Below, one piece after another: positions 49,917-58,695 of a DNA stretch of 64,000 nt (the stretch's first letter is position 1; each line of letters starts with the position of its first letter). This DNA is from Candidatus Obscuribacterales bacterium (GTDB taxonomy: Bacteria; Cyanobacteriota; Vampirovibrionia; Obscuribacterales; Obscuribacteraceae): the NCBI GenBank assembly GCA_020634035.1, contig JACKCM010000007.1:372001-436000 (forward strand), read 5' to 3'. The notes beneath the pieces were generated by a model, which was not told where the DNA came from, made no database searches, and was given only the letters and a program-made list of their open reading frames with translations. Both the position numbers and the translations under genes were made by a program.

Positions 49917-50156
49917 GTGAATAGATTAAGAGAGATAATAGCTGACGCGCTTCATCCTATAGAAAGCAAGATCCAGTCTTGGAGTCTTGAGGCCGATGAA
50001 GAAAGTGAAATCTATACCCTGGTCGTTGTTGGACGGAGGGGCAAGTGTGCCAGGAAAGTCATAGACTATTCCATTCTAGAGTCGATCCTCGTAGATGGCC
50101 CGGAGCGAGAGGCCTTCTGTCGACAAGTAAGCAAATTCTCTCGTTACTTTGGCTAG
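49917..50156 (+). CDS. Small hypothetical protein (79 residues)
   Basis: GTG start at 49917. The product (NRLREIIADALHPIESKIQS, YTLVVVGRRGKCARKVIDYS) is an alpha/beta mix with no known family. A full AAGGAGG lies 13 bases before the GTG and only 4 bases before an ATG that opens a five-codon peptide MTESE ending over the GTG, so expression may use coupled reinitiation. It is preceded by a TATAAT box and the second TTGC element. Its stop is 58 bases from the convergent end of the hydrogenase-like operon. Confidence 0.5.
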   Translation: MNRLREIIADALHPIESKIQSWSLEADEESEIYTLVVVGRRGKCARKVIDYSILESILVDGPEREAFCRQVSKFSRYFG

Positions 50157-50213
50157 TATACAGCTTCTCGGGTACGATAGAAGTTGTATTCACAACTATT
50201 GTTGTTGCGCTGT

Positions 50214-50987
50214 TTATCGGTTATTCATTACGTTGAGGACAGAATGAATGATGCTCCATGGATGTGGTGGACAGCCGGGTACGTAGGCGTCTACAGGCAA
50301 AATGGAATCGATACCACCGGTAGAGGCATAGTTGTTCTGTCCATGGATGCCACCAGAGATTGCGCAGGTTCCAACTGCAATTACTTTTCTCGGCTCCGGC
50401 ATGGCTTCGAAAGTTCTCAATACCGCTTTTTTCATGCCGTCTGCTACAGGACCTGTTACCATCAGTATATCTGCCAATCGAGGAGATGCCACCAGCTGTA
50501 CGCCAAAACGCTCTAGATCGAAAATTGGGTTAAATGCTGCGTTGATTTCTAGATCACATGCAGAGCAACCGGTTGATACTACTCGAACTGCTATTGAGCG
50601 TTTGAAAATATTTTCCGGAGGCTTACTGTAATTCTTCTGCTTTTCTGATTCTCGCGTGCTGAGCACTAGATCCTGTCTACGATTTACCGAAGTTTGTGAC
50701 GAGAGGTTCTTTTCGATCACACCATCAGGACTGATATCAGGACAGAGCCCGCAGGCTATGCAGCGTCCCAGATCTAGAGTCAGCTCCGCCGTAGTGTCTC
50801 TCTGCAGGATGTCAATTGCTCCTGTCGGGCATAATTCCACCCAGCTTTTGTCTCTTTCCTTGCCGATCTCATCCCAGGCTTTCTTATTGATCGAAGGTAG
50901 ACCACGATTCTCCGGATTGAGATCCGGAAAGATGGACTTCTCTGTGATAATGCCTGTTTTTATTATTCTAGCGAGAGATTTAAGCAT
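50214..50987 (-). CDS. Fused ferredoxin/NuoB-type small subunit of a group-4-hydrogenase-like complex
   Basis: 257 residues from the ATG at 50987 (GAGG ribosome site, 8 bases). N-terminal ferredoxin-like part: C53 in VELCPTGAIDI plus CIACGLC (C76, C79, C82), enough for one 4Fe-4S cluster instead of the usual two. C-terminal part resembles NuoB/HyfI: STGCSACDLEI (C141, C144), VGTCAISGG (C208) and YVPGCPPHPWSI (C239), giving the proximal 4Fe-4S cluster. The usual complex has separate HyfH and HyfI proteins, so this looks like a fusion with a shortened ferredoxin. It would carry electrons to the large subunit at the membrane. Confidence 0.82.
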   Translation of the reverse strand: MLKSLARIIKTGIITEKSIFPDLNPENRGLPSINKKAWDEIGKERDKSWVELCPTGAIDILQRDTTAELTLDLGRCIACGLCPDISPDGVIEKNLSSQTSVNRRQDLVLSTRESEKQKNYSKPPENIFKRSIAVRVVSTGCSACDLEINAAFNPIFDLERFGVQLVASPRLADILMVTGPVADGMKKAVLRTFEAMPEPRKVIAVGTCAISGGIHGQNNYASTGGIDSILPVDAYVPGCPPHPWSIIHSVLNVMNNR

Positions 50988-50997
50988 GGTGGCAACC

Positions 50998-52497
50998 TCA
51001 CAGGTCATGACCGGAGTAGGATAGACTGAAGCTCTTATTGCAGACCGGAAAATCTGCTATCAGCTCATTGCGGGCGGCAATCGCCATTGCTGTCCAGTTG
51101 TTCATGCTCGGATCTTTGATCGCATAGCGACGAATTCGACCTTTTGAATCTGTACAGATTAGATGAATCAGTTCGCCCCGAAATGCTTCCACCACCGCTA
51201 GACCGAAGCTGTCAGCAGGCAAAGAGTCAGGCAAAGAGTCAGGCAAAGGATTTGAATCGGTCAGGCAATTCTCCATCAGTTCCTTCAAAATGGCGATGCT
51301 GGTTTCGATCTCTTTTACCCGGACCATAGTTCGCGCTAGTGCATCACCCGCTTTTTCGTTGCTTACTTCTATTGTTATATCTGGGTAGCTAGCCTGGTTA
51401 AAGCAAGTTCTGGTGTCATATGCAATGCCGCTTGCCCTGGCCGAAGGCCCGACCAATCCGAATTCTTCGGCAAGGGAGCGGGGAATTTTACCTGTGCTAT
51501 CCAGCCGTTCCTGGACGTAGGTATTGTCGGTGAAGGTATGAAGCACTTCGGATAACTCAGGGATGACACCGGTTAGAAGGTTTCTCATCTCTTGAAGAGT
51601 ATTTTTGTTAAAAGTTCTGGTCGCGATTCCTCCCGGGCAAACAAAGCCTTTCATCAATCTGGACCCGGTCAAAAGTTCTCCCAATCTCAGAATCTGTCCT
51701 CTCAGTCTGGACAATGTTGATGCTTCTGCCGGAATCCCCAGATCTACGGCCATGCCTCCTACGTCGGTAATGTGCATAGCCAGGCGCTCAATTTCGAGGG
51801 CGATTGTTCGTAACTTGTTGAGCTGGTCGCTGGCTTCTATTTGAAGAAGCGACTCCAGCGCGATGGCATTGGCCAGTGCGTTAGCCAGAGCCGTGTCCGA
51901 TGACGCTTGTTCGCAGAGGTGTCTTGATTTTTTCCAGGGAATTTCGGTCAGTCTTTTTTCTATTCCCCGGTGCAGATATCCGAAACGAAGTTCTAGATTC
52001 TGTATGACTTCACCCAGGCAGCTCAGTCGGAAGTGACCTGGTTCAATAATGCCGGCGTGAACAGGTCCGACTGGTAGCTCATAGACGCCTTTTCCCTCCA
52101 CTTTCAAGTAAGAGAAATCACGAGGGCTTATGAAATCTCTGTTCTGATCAGCCGCCAGGGGGGCCAATTCCTGTTCGAAAGCAGATTTTGTAAGAGTCGA
52201 TTTTAGACGCGGATGACCTGTGGGCTCGATATGAAAAAGATCTTTCAGGCGGCGCTCGAACCAATGCGCTTGAGGCACCACTGGTGATACTGAGGGGTAC
52301 TGTGCTGTTCCTTCTAGATCGCTGAGCCAGAGTTCCGCTTCTCCTTTATCTTTATTGAGGATCAATGAGAGAACCTGCTCCCCGTCGATGGAGCTGACTA
52401 ATCCCAGCCGATTCTCTTCCTTGTTCAGCTCTTGTTTGAGAAGGCTCTTAAGATCTGACTTGGCGATCAATTTTGTTTCGGTTAGCATATTTTTCAT
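50998..52497 (-). CDS. Large subunit of a hydrogenase-like (Ehr-type) complex lacking Ni ligands
   Basis: 499 residues. The ATG at 52497 overlaps the upstream stop (ATGA) and has GGAG 8 bases before. Residues about 1-130 resemble NuoC/HyfG N-terminal; the remainder is NuoD/HycE-like (VGPVHAGIIEPGHFRLSCLG, LELRFGYLHRGIEKRL). In true [NiFe] enzymes an RxCGxC and a DPCxxC pair bind nickel. Here the first region reads SRHLCEQASSDTALANA and the C-terminus DFPVCNKSFSLSYSGHDL, so both CxxC pairs are missing. It therefore matches energy-converting hydrogenase-related (Ehr) complexes. A 12-base tandem repeat encodes LPDSLPDSLPAD near residue 420. Confidence 0.82.
   Translation of the reverse strand: MKNMLTETKLIAKSDLKSLLKQELNKEENRLGLVSSIDGEQVLSLILNKDKGEAELWLSDLEGTAQYPSVSPVVPQAHWFERRLKDLFHIEPTGHPRLKSTLTKSAFEQELAPLAADQNRDFISPRDFSYLKVEGKGVYELPVGPVHAGIIEPGHFRLSCLGEVIQNLELRFGYLHRGIEKRLTEIPWKKSRHLCEQASSDTALANALANAIALESLLQIEASDQLNKLRTIALEIERLAMHITDVGGMAVDLGIPAEASTLSRLRGQILRLGELLTGSRLMKGFVCPGGIATRTFNKNTLQEMRNLLTGVIPELSEVLHTFTDNTYVQERLDSTGKIPRSLAEEFGLVGPSARASGIAYDTRTCFNQASYPDITIEVSNEKAGDALARTMVRVKEIETSIAILKELMENCLTDSNPLPDSLPDSLPADSFGLAVVEAFRGELIHLICTDSKGRIRRYAIKDPSMNNWTAMAIAARNELIADFPVCNKSFSLSYSGHDL
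51217..51249. repeat. 12-base tandem repeat in the large-subunit gene
   Basis: AGGCAAAGAGTC occurs twice in tandem plus a third partial copy. On the coding strand it gives repeated LPDS units in a loop of the large subunit. Confidence 0.8.
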
Positions 52498-53942
52498 TTG
52501 AGCCACTCCAGAATCAATGGGCTGGTGGCAATTCCCAGAGCAAGCGCGGCAATCAAGAGTGCGCCAGGGACAATGCCATTTAGACCTGCTTGCTCACTCG
52601 GTCTGGGACCACCTCCACCCAGGATTCTTCCTGTGTGATAGGCGACCATGATGAATGCCAGGGATAGCGCTAAAATCAACAAGATTGCTAAAATCCAGCG
52701 CTGCATGGAAACACATCCTGTAAGCATTAACCATTCCGATATAAAGGCTCCGAAAGGCGGTGCGCCAGTAACAGCTATTGCAGCAGAAGCAAACATAGTA
52801 CTTCTTACAGGCATTGAGGTCCACAGACCCTTGATTTGAGAAAGCTCTTTGCTGCCTGCGTGCTGGATGATATCACCGGATAAAAGGAAGAGCGCGACCT
52901 TTGCGATACTGTGGTTTACGGCATGCAGGAGAAAAATCGGAGTGGAATTAAGACCGATAGCCACCAGCATTAATCCTGCATTCTCAATACTAGAGTAGCC
53001 CCACAGTCTTTTAATGCCATGCTGGCGAACAAGAAAGACACTCGCTGCTACCACGGTTACCGTCCCGGACCAGAGCAATAGCTCCTGGTAGAAATTGTGA
53101 CTTTCAAGGGCGTAGGCAACCTGGTATATTCGATAGATTGCGAAGAGGGCGCAGTTCAAAAGCGCTCCTGAGATCATCGCTGAAGCCGGTGCCGGTGCTT
53201 CGGAATAAGCGTCCGGCAGCCAACTGTGTAAAGGGAAGAGACCAGCCTTGGTGCCATATCCTAGAAAGCAGAGAATGAATGCAAGTTTTGCGTAGGTGGG
53301 CTCTAAATGTGGTGCTACTTCAATCAATTGATTGAGGCTGAGGCTGCCTCCCGGAACGGCGCCGTATTTAGATGAAATATAGAAGCAGACAGTGCCGAAG
53401 AGAGCGAAAGCGATGCCTACACTGCAAATGATCAAATATTTCCATGCCGCCTCAAGAGCATGTTTGTCTCTGTTGAAGTAAACCAGGGCTGCCGACATCA
53501 GTGTGGTCGCTTCTATGCTTATCCATAGGTAACCGAGGTTATCGCACAGGAATACGGCTACCATCGAGATGTGAAAGAGGAGAGAGAACAGATAATAGGT
53601 GATCAGATTGCTGTCATCCAGTTCTCGATTGAGTTCTTGTTCGCGGCGAAAGAAAAGTTTGGCATGGCTCAGAGTGGTGGCAGATACCAGGCTGGTCAGT
53701 AGAATGAAAAGGGCGGCGGGTCCATCAAGGCTCAACCCCGGCGGGAAGCTGAGATTGGTGCTAGTACCGATGCCGGTGAAATAAGGTTCGAGCATCATTA
53801 TCGACAGGAGGAAATTAGCCCACATACCTGCTATTACAAGATTGCTCAAAGCGTTGGCTTTATTCCACCTTCCAATCAGAAGCATGGTGGCTAAAGCTGT
53901 CAGAGTAGCTGGTATAGAGATTAATCCGGTTATGATGTCCAT
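52494..53942 (-). CDS. hyfF: HyfF-like antiporter-type membrane subunit
   Basis: 482 residues, about 14 membrane helices, of the NuoL/M/N (Mrp antiporter) family. Key ion-channel features: the Glu-bearing helix in LWISIEATTLMSAALVYF, the Lys in CFLGYGTKAGLFPLHSWLPD, and GYSSIENAGLMLVAIGLN with HAVNHSIAKVALFLLSGDI. It would move protons or sodium ions coupled to electron transfer in the peripheral arm. It lies between HyfE-like and large-subunit genes in tight order, sharing the ATGA overlap with the latter. Confidence 0.88.
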   Translation of the reverse strand: MDIITGLISIPATLTALATMLLIGRWNKANALSNLVIAGMWANFLLSIMMLEPYFTGIGTSTNLSFPPGLSLDGPAALFILLTSLVSATTLSHAKLFFRREQELNRELDDSNLITYYLFSLLFHISMVAVFLCDNLGYLWISIEATTLMSAALVYFNRDKHALEAAWKYLIICSVGIAFALFGTVCFYISSKYGAVPGGSLSLNQLIEVAPHLEPTYAKLAFILCFLGYGTKAGLFPLHSWLPDAYSEAPAPASAMISGALLNCALFAIYRIYQVAYALESHNFYQELLLWSGTVTVVAASVFLVRQHGIKRLWGYSSIENAGLMLVAIGLNSTPIFLLHAVNHSIAKVALFLLSGDIIQHAGSKELSQIKGLWTSMPVRSTMFASAAIAVTGAPPFGAFISEWLMLTGCVSMQRWILAILLILALSLAFIMVAYHTGRILGGGGPRPSEQAGLNGIVPGALLIAALALGIATSPLILEWLK

Positions 53943-53953
53943 GAATCTGCCCC

Positions 53954-54610
53954 TTAATCTCTCAAGTCCGTGAGCCTGGTCACGTCTATGTGTTCGAAGC
54001 TCTTTTGAATACGGAAAGTTATCACTCCTGCCACCATGACACCTACCAGAACATCCAGCAGAATTCCTAGTTCGACAGCCATAGGCATCCCGTGAGCCTG
54101 GGCCAGGGTAAAGAGGTAAATCCCGTTTTCCATTGTCAAGAAACCGATTATTTGGCTTATGGCAGTCTTTCTTGTGAGCATAAAAAGAGTGCCAATCAAG
54201 ACTAGTGCTATGCCTGACTCTGCGCTGCCTACCTGGAGCATGGTTGGTAGGTCAGGGGGCGGCGGTAGTCTGTCTGCGAGGAAATGGGCTATCCCGAGCA
54301 TCAGTATGCAGACGTGCATGGCTATCGGAATGGGAAGATAGGTGGCGCCGTCTCTAAAAACGTTGATTCGGCGAAGCACCCAGGCGAGAAAGAGAGATAT
54401 GCCACCGGATTTGACCAGGATTATCGCCAGTGAAAGATATAGATAATGGTTCTCGTGCGAAGCTACATAAAATGCTGCTGTTACTATTCCGACCAGAAAA
54501 GTTTGGACTGCATAGAGTAGAAGATTGGTGCGCAACTGAATGGTGCCTGACATGAAGATAGCGAATATGACTGAACCGACGGCAAAAAAATCAGTAAGAG
54601 GAAGAATCAT
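53954..54610 (-). CDS. hyfE: HyfE-like membrane subunit (NuoK-related)
   Basis: 218 residues from the ATG at 54610, which overlaps the previous stop (ATGA); a longer frame is not needed. Six to seven membrane helices (LLYAVQTFLVGIVTAAFYVA, LYLSLAIILVKSGGISLFLA, GIALVLIGTLFMLTRKTAIS). The segment QIIGFLTMENGIYLFTLAQA carries the conserved Glu of the NuoK/HyfE family. Part of the ion-translocating arm. Confidence 0.86.
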   Translation of the reverse strand: MILPLTDFFAVGSVIFAIFMSGTIQLRTNLLLYAVQTFLVGIVTAAFYVASHENHYLYLSLAIILVKSGGISLFLAWVLRRINVFRDGATYLPIPIAMHVCILMLGIAHFLADRLPPPPDLPTMLQVGSAESGIALVLIGTLFMLTRKTAISQIIGFLTMENGIYLFTLAQAHGMPMAVELGILLDVLVGVMVAGVITFRIQKSFEHIDVTRLTDLRD

Positions 54611-55545
54611 GAAATACCCCCTCCTAGAAGAGCCGCACCACATCCAAGCAGGCTCAAGGTAACGGCATAGGCGATAAATTCCGGCACTCTGGTCCATTTT
54701 AATTTAACGAAAAAGGTCTCAATGAATGCGATGGCTGCCGCTCCGACTAGTATCCCGAGAACGCTCAAGAAATGAAGTATTGATGTCTGAATTGGTTGGA
54801 TTGCAAGAATGCTATGGATAGCGCACTGGCTGGCTAGACCAAGTAGGATTACCAACCTTACGGCATAAGCCAGAAGAAGCATAGCCATTCTTCTGCCACC
54901 AAATTCAATCACCATTGATTCATGGATCATAGTCAGTTCTAGATGGGTAGTCGGATCGTCCACCGGCATGCGGGATAGATCAATCAATGCTGTTAGAAAA
55001 ATTGCAGCAGCTGCCAGGGACCATATCGCAACATCCAGAATCCCTCCTCCTTCACTGAAGTCGAACACTCTACCCAGATTTGTGCTACCGCCTGCCAGGG
55101 CAAGAGAAAGCAGGCTTAGTACAAGAGCAGGTTCTGTAAGAATCGAGACCGTGGCTTCTCTGCTTGCACCAAAGCCGCTGAGGGGAGAGCCTGCATCAAG
55201 GGCGGCCAGAATTGTGAAAAATCGGCTTAAACCAAGAAGATAGACGATTAAGAACAGATCACAGCCGTGTACTAGAGGACTAAATGAAAGCCAGGGCGTA
55301 AAAATTGCCAGCAGCAGAGCTGAAGCTAGAATCATAGGTGGTGATAGATCAGAGACCCAGCTCGCATCTATACTTCTAAGATCCTGTTTGGCGAAAAGTT
55401 TTCTGAAGAGAAAAAAGGGCTGAAGTAGAGATGGTCCGCGACGATTCTGCCAGCGGGCTTTGAGGGAGGCGATCAGACCGAGTGTAAAAAACGGCAAGAG
55501 CAATAGACAGAGAGAATAGAATCCGATAGAAAGCAACATACTCAT
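54607..55545 (-). CDS. hyfC: HyfC/NuoH-like membrane subunit
   Basis: 312 residues with about eight membrane helices. It corresponds to NuoH/HycD, the subunit linking the hydrophilic arm to the antiporter-like modules. Recognisable parts: IASLKARWQNRRGPSLLQPF, ALDAGSPLSGFGASREATVS, LIDLSRMPVDDPTTHLELTM with the acidic residues, and IHESMVIEFGGRRMAMLL. Overlaps its neighbours by 4 bases at both ends. Confidence 0.9.
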   Translation of the reverse strand: MSMLLSIGFYSLCLLLLPFFTLGLIASLKARWQNRRGPSLLQPFFLFRKLFAKQDLRSIDASWVSDLSPPMILASALLLAIFTPWLSFSPLVHGCDLFLIVYLLGLSRFFTILAALDAGSPLSGFGASREATVSILTEPALVLSLLSLALAGGSTNLGRVFDFSEGGGILDVAIWSLAAAAIFLTALIDLSRMPVDDPTTHLELTMIHESMVIEFGGRRMAMLLLAYAVRLVILLGLASQCAIHSILAIQPIQTSILHFLSVLGILVGAAAIAFIETFFVKLKWTRVPEFIAYAVTLSLLGCGAALLGGGIS

Positions 55546-57524
55546 AGCAGTGCACCTACCAATAAGAGACCCACCAGCGAACTCAGTACATATAAGAGAT
55601 ACATATGGACACTGCCCGCTTGAAGCCTTGCCAGGTGTCTACCTGCATAGATAACCAGATTGACGATCGGTTTGTAGACGCTGTTTTCGAGCAAGGATTG
55701 CATGGAGCTTTCTGATCTGATTTTGTCCGGGAAATGCCTTCGGTCTGCTCCTGTTATGTCAGAGTTCATGCGATAAAGAAGAATCGGCCGAAAAAGAAAT
55801 GCCACCGGTTGCGAAAAACTCTCCGGAGAGATCTGTGTCCTTTCGGTGAAGCCGCCGTATCCACAATCCCAACTGTCTACCCGGCGACTTTCGCTAGCAT
55901 TTTTCGTTGTTCGACCGAGCAGATAGAGCATGAGTACCGTCAAAAGGAGAAAAACTGCAATCAGCGGCAGGGGAAGCTCCGGCAGGCTATGAATCGTTGT
56001 TGTTGTTGCCCAGTCCATCTCTAGCGACTTTTTGAATGTATTGGCCAGGGATGGCGCAATAATTCCCAGACCTAGGCAGAGTCCTGCCAAAATAGTTTTT
56101 GCCAGAATCATGTTGCGTTCTGCTTCTCGGGTATGAGAACTGTCACTGGAGCGGGGGCGACCCATAAAGATAATTCCGGCGACTCGAGAGTAGCATGCAA
56201 TGGTTAAACCGCTGGTGATAGCAAGACAACCGATTGCCAGGATAAAGAGCAGCCCGGTCGGATCTTTGTCCAGTGGAGCCGCTGTGATAAAGAGCGATTG
56301 AAAAAGTGATTGATAAATCAACCATTTACTGGCGAATCCGTTGGTCGGTGGGAGTGCGCATATACAGGCGCATCCGGCTATGAAGAGGAGCATTGTAGAT
56401 GGCATCTTCCTGCCCAGTCCCCCCAGTCTGCTCAAGAGCCTGGTATGGGCATTAATATCGATGCTGCCGGCGCAGAGAAATAGCAGCGCCTTGAAAACGC
56501 CATGGTTTACACAATGCAGAAGACCTGCTATTAAGGCGAGCTCCGCCACTGCACTGTTGCCAGCGGCTTGTGCGTACATGGATGTGGCCAGTGCTACAGT
56601 AATTAAACCGATATTCTCTACACTTGAATAGGCCAGCACCTTTTTTAGATCATTCTGCATGAGAGCAAATAGGCTGCCCCATACTGCTGATACCGCTCCC
56701 AGTGCCAGTAGCACGATAGCCACCGGTGGCGTCAGCACTGTTTTTAAAACGAAAAGGCGAAGAATGGCATAAATAGCCGTTTTGATCATGAATCCACTCA
56801 TTAAGGCTGATACTGGACTCGGTGCAGCTGTATGAGCGTAGGGCAGCCATATATGGAATGGCCACAAACCGGCTTTTATTCCCAGACCCAAAATTATCAT
56901 TAGAGAAGGAATAAGAAGGACAGGCTCTGCAGGATTCCAGTCGGAGAAACTCCAACTCTTGAAGTGGTTACCGAAGGCGAGGAAGCCGAGAGCGATGAAG
57001 GCTGTGGCCAGCCGTGTTGCTCCTGCATAAATGAAAGCCGCTCGACGGCCGCTTCTGGTTTTTAAGTCTTGGGCTACCAGAAAAGCGGAACTGAGAGACA
57101 TCAATTCCCAGAAGAAGAGGAATGTGAGGGCGTTTTCTGCCACCACTACAGAGGCCATGGCAAGGACGAAAAGTAAAAGACTGATCCAAAAGGCCGCAAA
57201 TCCAGCTTTGCTTTCCTGATGATTTAGATAGCCTGGAATATAGAGTGCGGCTGTGGAGGTCAGCGTGCCCAGTAATACCAGAAAGATGGAGGAGAGTCGA
57301 TCGAAGTGGAAAGCGAAAGGAGCCAGCCCGAGGTAGAAGGGAGGTGGGAGTTTAACTTGTCTGGGTTCCAGAAAGGAGGAGATTCCCAGGGCAATGATGG
57401 ACAGAGCGAAGATCAATAATACTGTGGAGAGTATTTTATGGGAGATTTTGTCAGGGCTAATCAGAGGGACAAGCAGTCCCAGAGCAATTGTCGCAACAGC
57501 GACAATTGCCAGTTCAGTAATCAT
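55542..57524 (-). CDS. hyfB: HyfB-like antiporter-type membrane subunit (NuoL-related)
   Basis: 660 residues, about 16 membrane helices. NuoL/HyfB family: TFLFFWELMSLSSAFLVAQ with the conserved Glu, LGLGIKAGLWPFHIWLPYAH with the Lys/His, and VLAYSSVENIGLITVALA with HCVNHGVFKALLFLCAGSID. A soluble loop near the end (SWDCGYGGFTERTQISPESF) matches the C-terminal segment of HyfB/HycC-type proteins. First gene of the operon; the region upstream (57525-57735) carries a long-loop hairpin and no gene. Confidence 0.9.
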   Translation of the reverse strand: MITELAIVAVATIALGLLVPLISPDKISHKILSTVLLIFALSIIALGISSFLEPRQVKLPPPFYLGLAPFAFHFDRLSSIFLVLLGTLTSTAALYIPGYLNHQESKAGFAAFWISLLLFVLAMASVVVAENALTFLFFWELMSLSSAFLVAQDLKTRSGRRAAFIYAGATRLATAFIALGFLAFGNHFKSWSFSDWNPAEPVLLIPSLMIILGLGIKAGLWPFHIWLPYAHTAAPSPVSALMSGFMIKTAIYAILRLFVLKTVLTPPVAIVLLALGAVSAVWGSLFALMQNDLKKVLAYSSVENIGLITVALATSMYAQAAGNSAVAELALIAGLLHCVNHGVFKALLFLCAGSIDINAHTRLLSRLGGLGRKMPSTMLLFIAGCACICALPPTNGFASKWLIYQSLFQSLFITAAPLDKDPTGLLFILAIGCLAITSGLTIACYSRVAGIIFMGRPRSSDSSHTREAERNMILAKTILAGLCLGLGIIAPSLANTFKKSLEMDWATTTTIHSLPELPLPLIAVFLLLTVLMLYLLGRTTKNASESRRVDSWDCGYGGFTERTQISPESFSQPVAFLFRPILLYRMNSDITGADRRHFPDKIRSESSMQSLLENSVYKPIVNLVIYAGRHLARLQAGSVHMYLLYVLSSLVGLLLVGALL

Positions 57525-57618
57525 GTTCTAAGTTCTACCGTTTAAGTTGCTTCTTTTTTGCCATTGCGAAGCAAGCGAGATACCATTTCTATTTGTTTTG
57601 TATAAAGATAAAAAACGG

Positions 57619-57660
57619 ACTTCAGATTTTACAAATCCAGACAAGTACAACCATCTGAAG
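57619..57660 (-). terminator. Possible terminator or attenuator between arsR and the operon
   Basis: On the minus strand CTTCAGAT and ATCTGAAG form an 8-bp stem around a 25-base loop, with TCCG and then six T residues after it. The long loop makes it a weak intrinsic terminator; it may instead be regulatory. Confidence 0.35.
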
Positions 57661-57735
57661 GTTATCAATGGATTGTGATGAACTTGTGATCGCTCCCTTC
57701 TCGGCTTAACAGTCCGTATAATGTCAAGTAGCGGG

Positions 57736-58056
57736 CTATAGATCTCTAAGGGTCTTTTGTACATCAATCAAATGATTGTTGAATACTTCCTTCGCCACAT
57801 CGAGAAGCTTGAACACGGTGGGGTCATTGCAGAAGTAGTAAGTATTGGTTCCCTGTTTCCGCGAGGAGACAATATTTTTGCCTTTCAATACCGCTAACTG
57901 TTGGGAGACGTTCGGTAACTCCACATCTCCCAGTTGATCTTTTATCTCCGTGACGGACATCTCACCGCTTCTCAATTCATCTAGAATTCGAATTCTGAGC
58001 GGATTGGCCAGAGCTTTGAAAAAATCCGCTTTAAAACTTACAAGTTTGTCTGTCAT
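57736..58056 (-). CDS. ArsR-family winged-helix regulator
   Basis: 106 residues. Helix-turn-helix region: FFKALANPLRIRILDELRSG, MSVTEIKDQLGDVELPNVSQ, QLAVLKGKNIVSSRKQGTNT, YYFCNDPTVFKLLDVA. The wing and dimer helices follow the ArsR/SmtB plan. There is only one Cys (YFCND), so a metal site of the ArsR CVC type is absent and the ligand is unknown. It lies 211 bases upstream of and in the same direction as the hydrogenase-like operon, which it may control. Confidence 0.88.
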   Translation of the reverse strand: MTDKLVSFKADFFKALANPLRIRILDELRSGEMSVTEIKDQLGDVELPNVSQQLAVLKGKNIVSSRKQGTNTYYFCNDPTVFKLLDVAKEVFNNHLIDVQKTLRDL

Positions 58057-58155
58057 TGGTTCTTTCTGGTTCTATTGCCGAAGCTGATTCAAGTCTGAAA
58101 TGGCATTCTGGAGCGATATTAGCACTTATATACTGAAGCTGTCTTGATTTGAAGA

Positions 58156-58184
58156 AGCGGAGAGCAGTCAAACTGCTCTCCGCT
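58156..58184. terminator. Perfect 13-bp hairpin downstream of the RHH gene
   Basis: AGCGGAGAGCAGT/ACTGCTCTCCGCT with a 3-base loop, 53 bases beyond the stop of the ribbon-helix-helix gene. No T-run follows on either side, so termination is only plausible. Confidence 0.4.
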
Positions 58185-58236
58185 AAAGTTCTCTCCAATC
58201 AAGAATCTATCTAAGTTTTTCTAGATAAGATAGTAC

Positions 58237-58443
58237 TTACTCGAAACGATTAGCGGATATCGAAACAACGTCGGCCTGTCGTGATGTGGACACCTGGGTC
58301 CCCTGAACTCTTTTGAAATTCTCCAGATATCTTCTGAGAGATTCTCTGATCAGTTCGGATCTGGTGCGGTGCTCACACTCAGCGATGTAATCGACTTGCT
58401 CCAGCATCCCCGGGTGCAGTGCTATTAGTACCTTCTTGGACAC
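58237..58443 (-). CDS. Ribbon-helix-helix (CopG-like) DNA-binding protein
   Basis: 68 residues. The beta strand KKVLIALHPGMLEQVDYIAE is followed by helix-turn-helix HRTRSELIRESLRRYLENFK, typical for RHH proteins such as CopG, ParD and NikR-type N-termini. The C-terminal 25 residues are Gln/Ser-rich with no further domain. A minus-strand toxin partner is not adjacent, so it may be a free regulator. Confidence 0.8.
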   Translation of the reverse strand: MSKKVLIALHPGMLEQVDYIAECEHRTRSELIRESLRRYLENFKRVQGTQVSTSRQADVVSISANRFE

Positions 58444-58695
58444 GAAATATACCCTCCTGCGGTCAAGCTTACGGAGTAAGTATATGGGATTGTTATCGCT
58501 TGTGGAACGTTATGAGATCATTCGAATATTGGGACAGGGACAGGGTTTGAGTGGGCACGACGGATATATTACCGAATGTAGTTGATTGTCGATTGCATAT
58601 ACTATCGCTATGTTTTTTCGTGGCATCACTTCTGGTGCGTGAGTAGATTTGTATAATTTCACCTTCTATAATCGATAGGATAGATAAGGATAAGT

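Noticed and set aside
50998..57524. Annotation as an active [NiFe] hydrogenase or formate hydrogenlyase
   Set aside because: The two nickel-binding CxxC pairs are missing from the large subunit, and neither a formate dehydrogenase nor hyp genes are seen.
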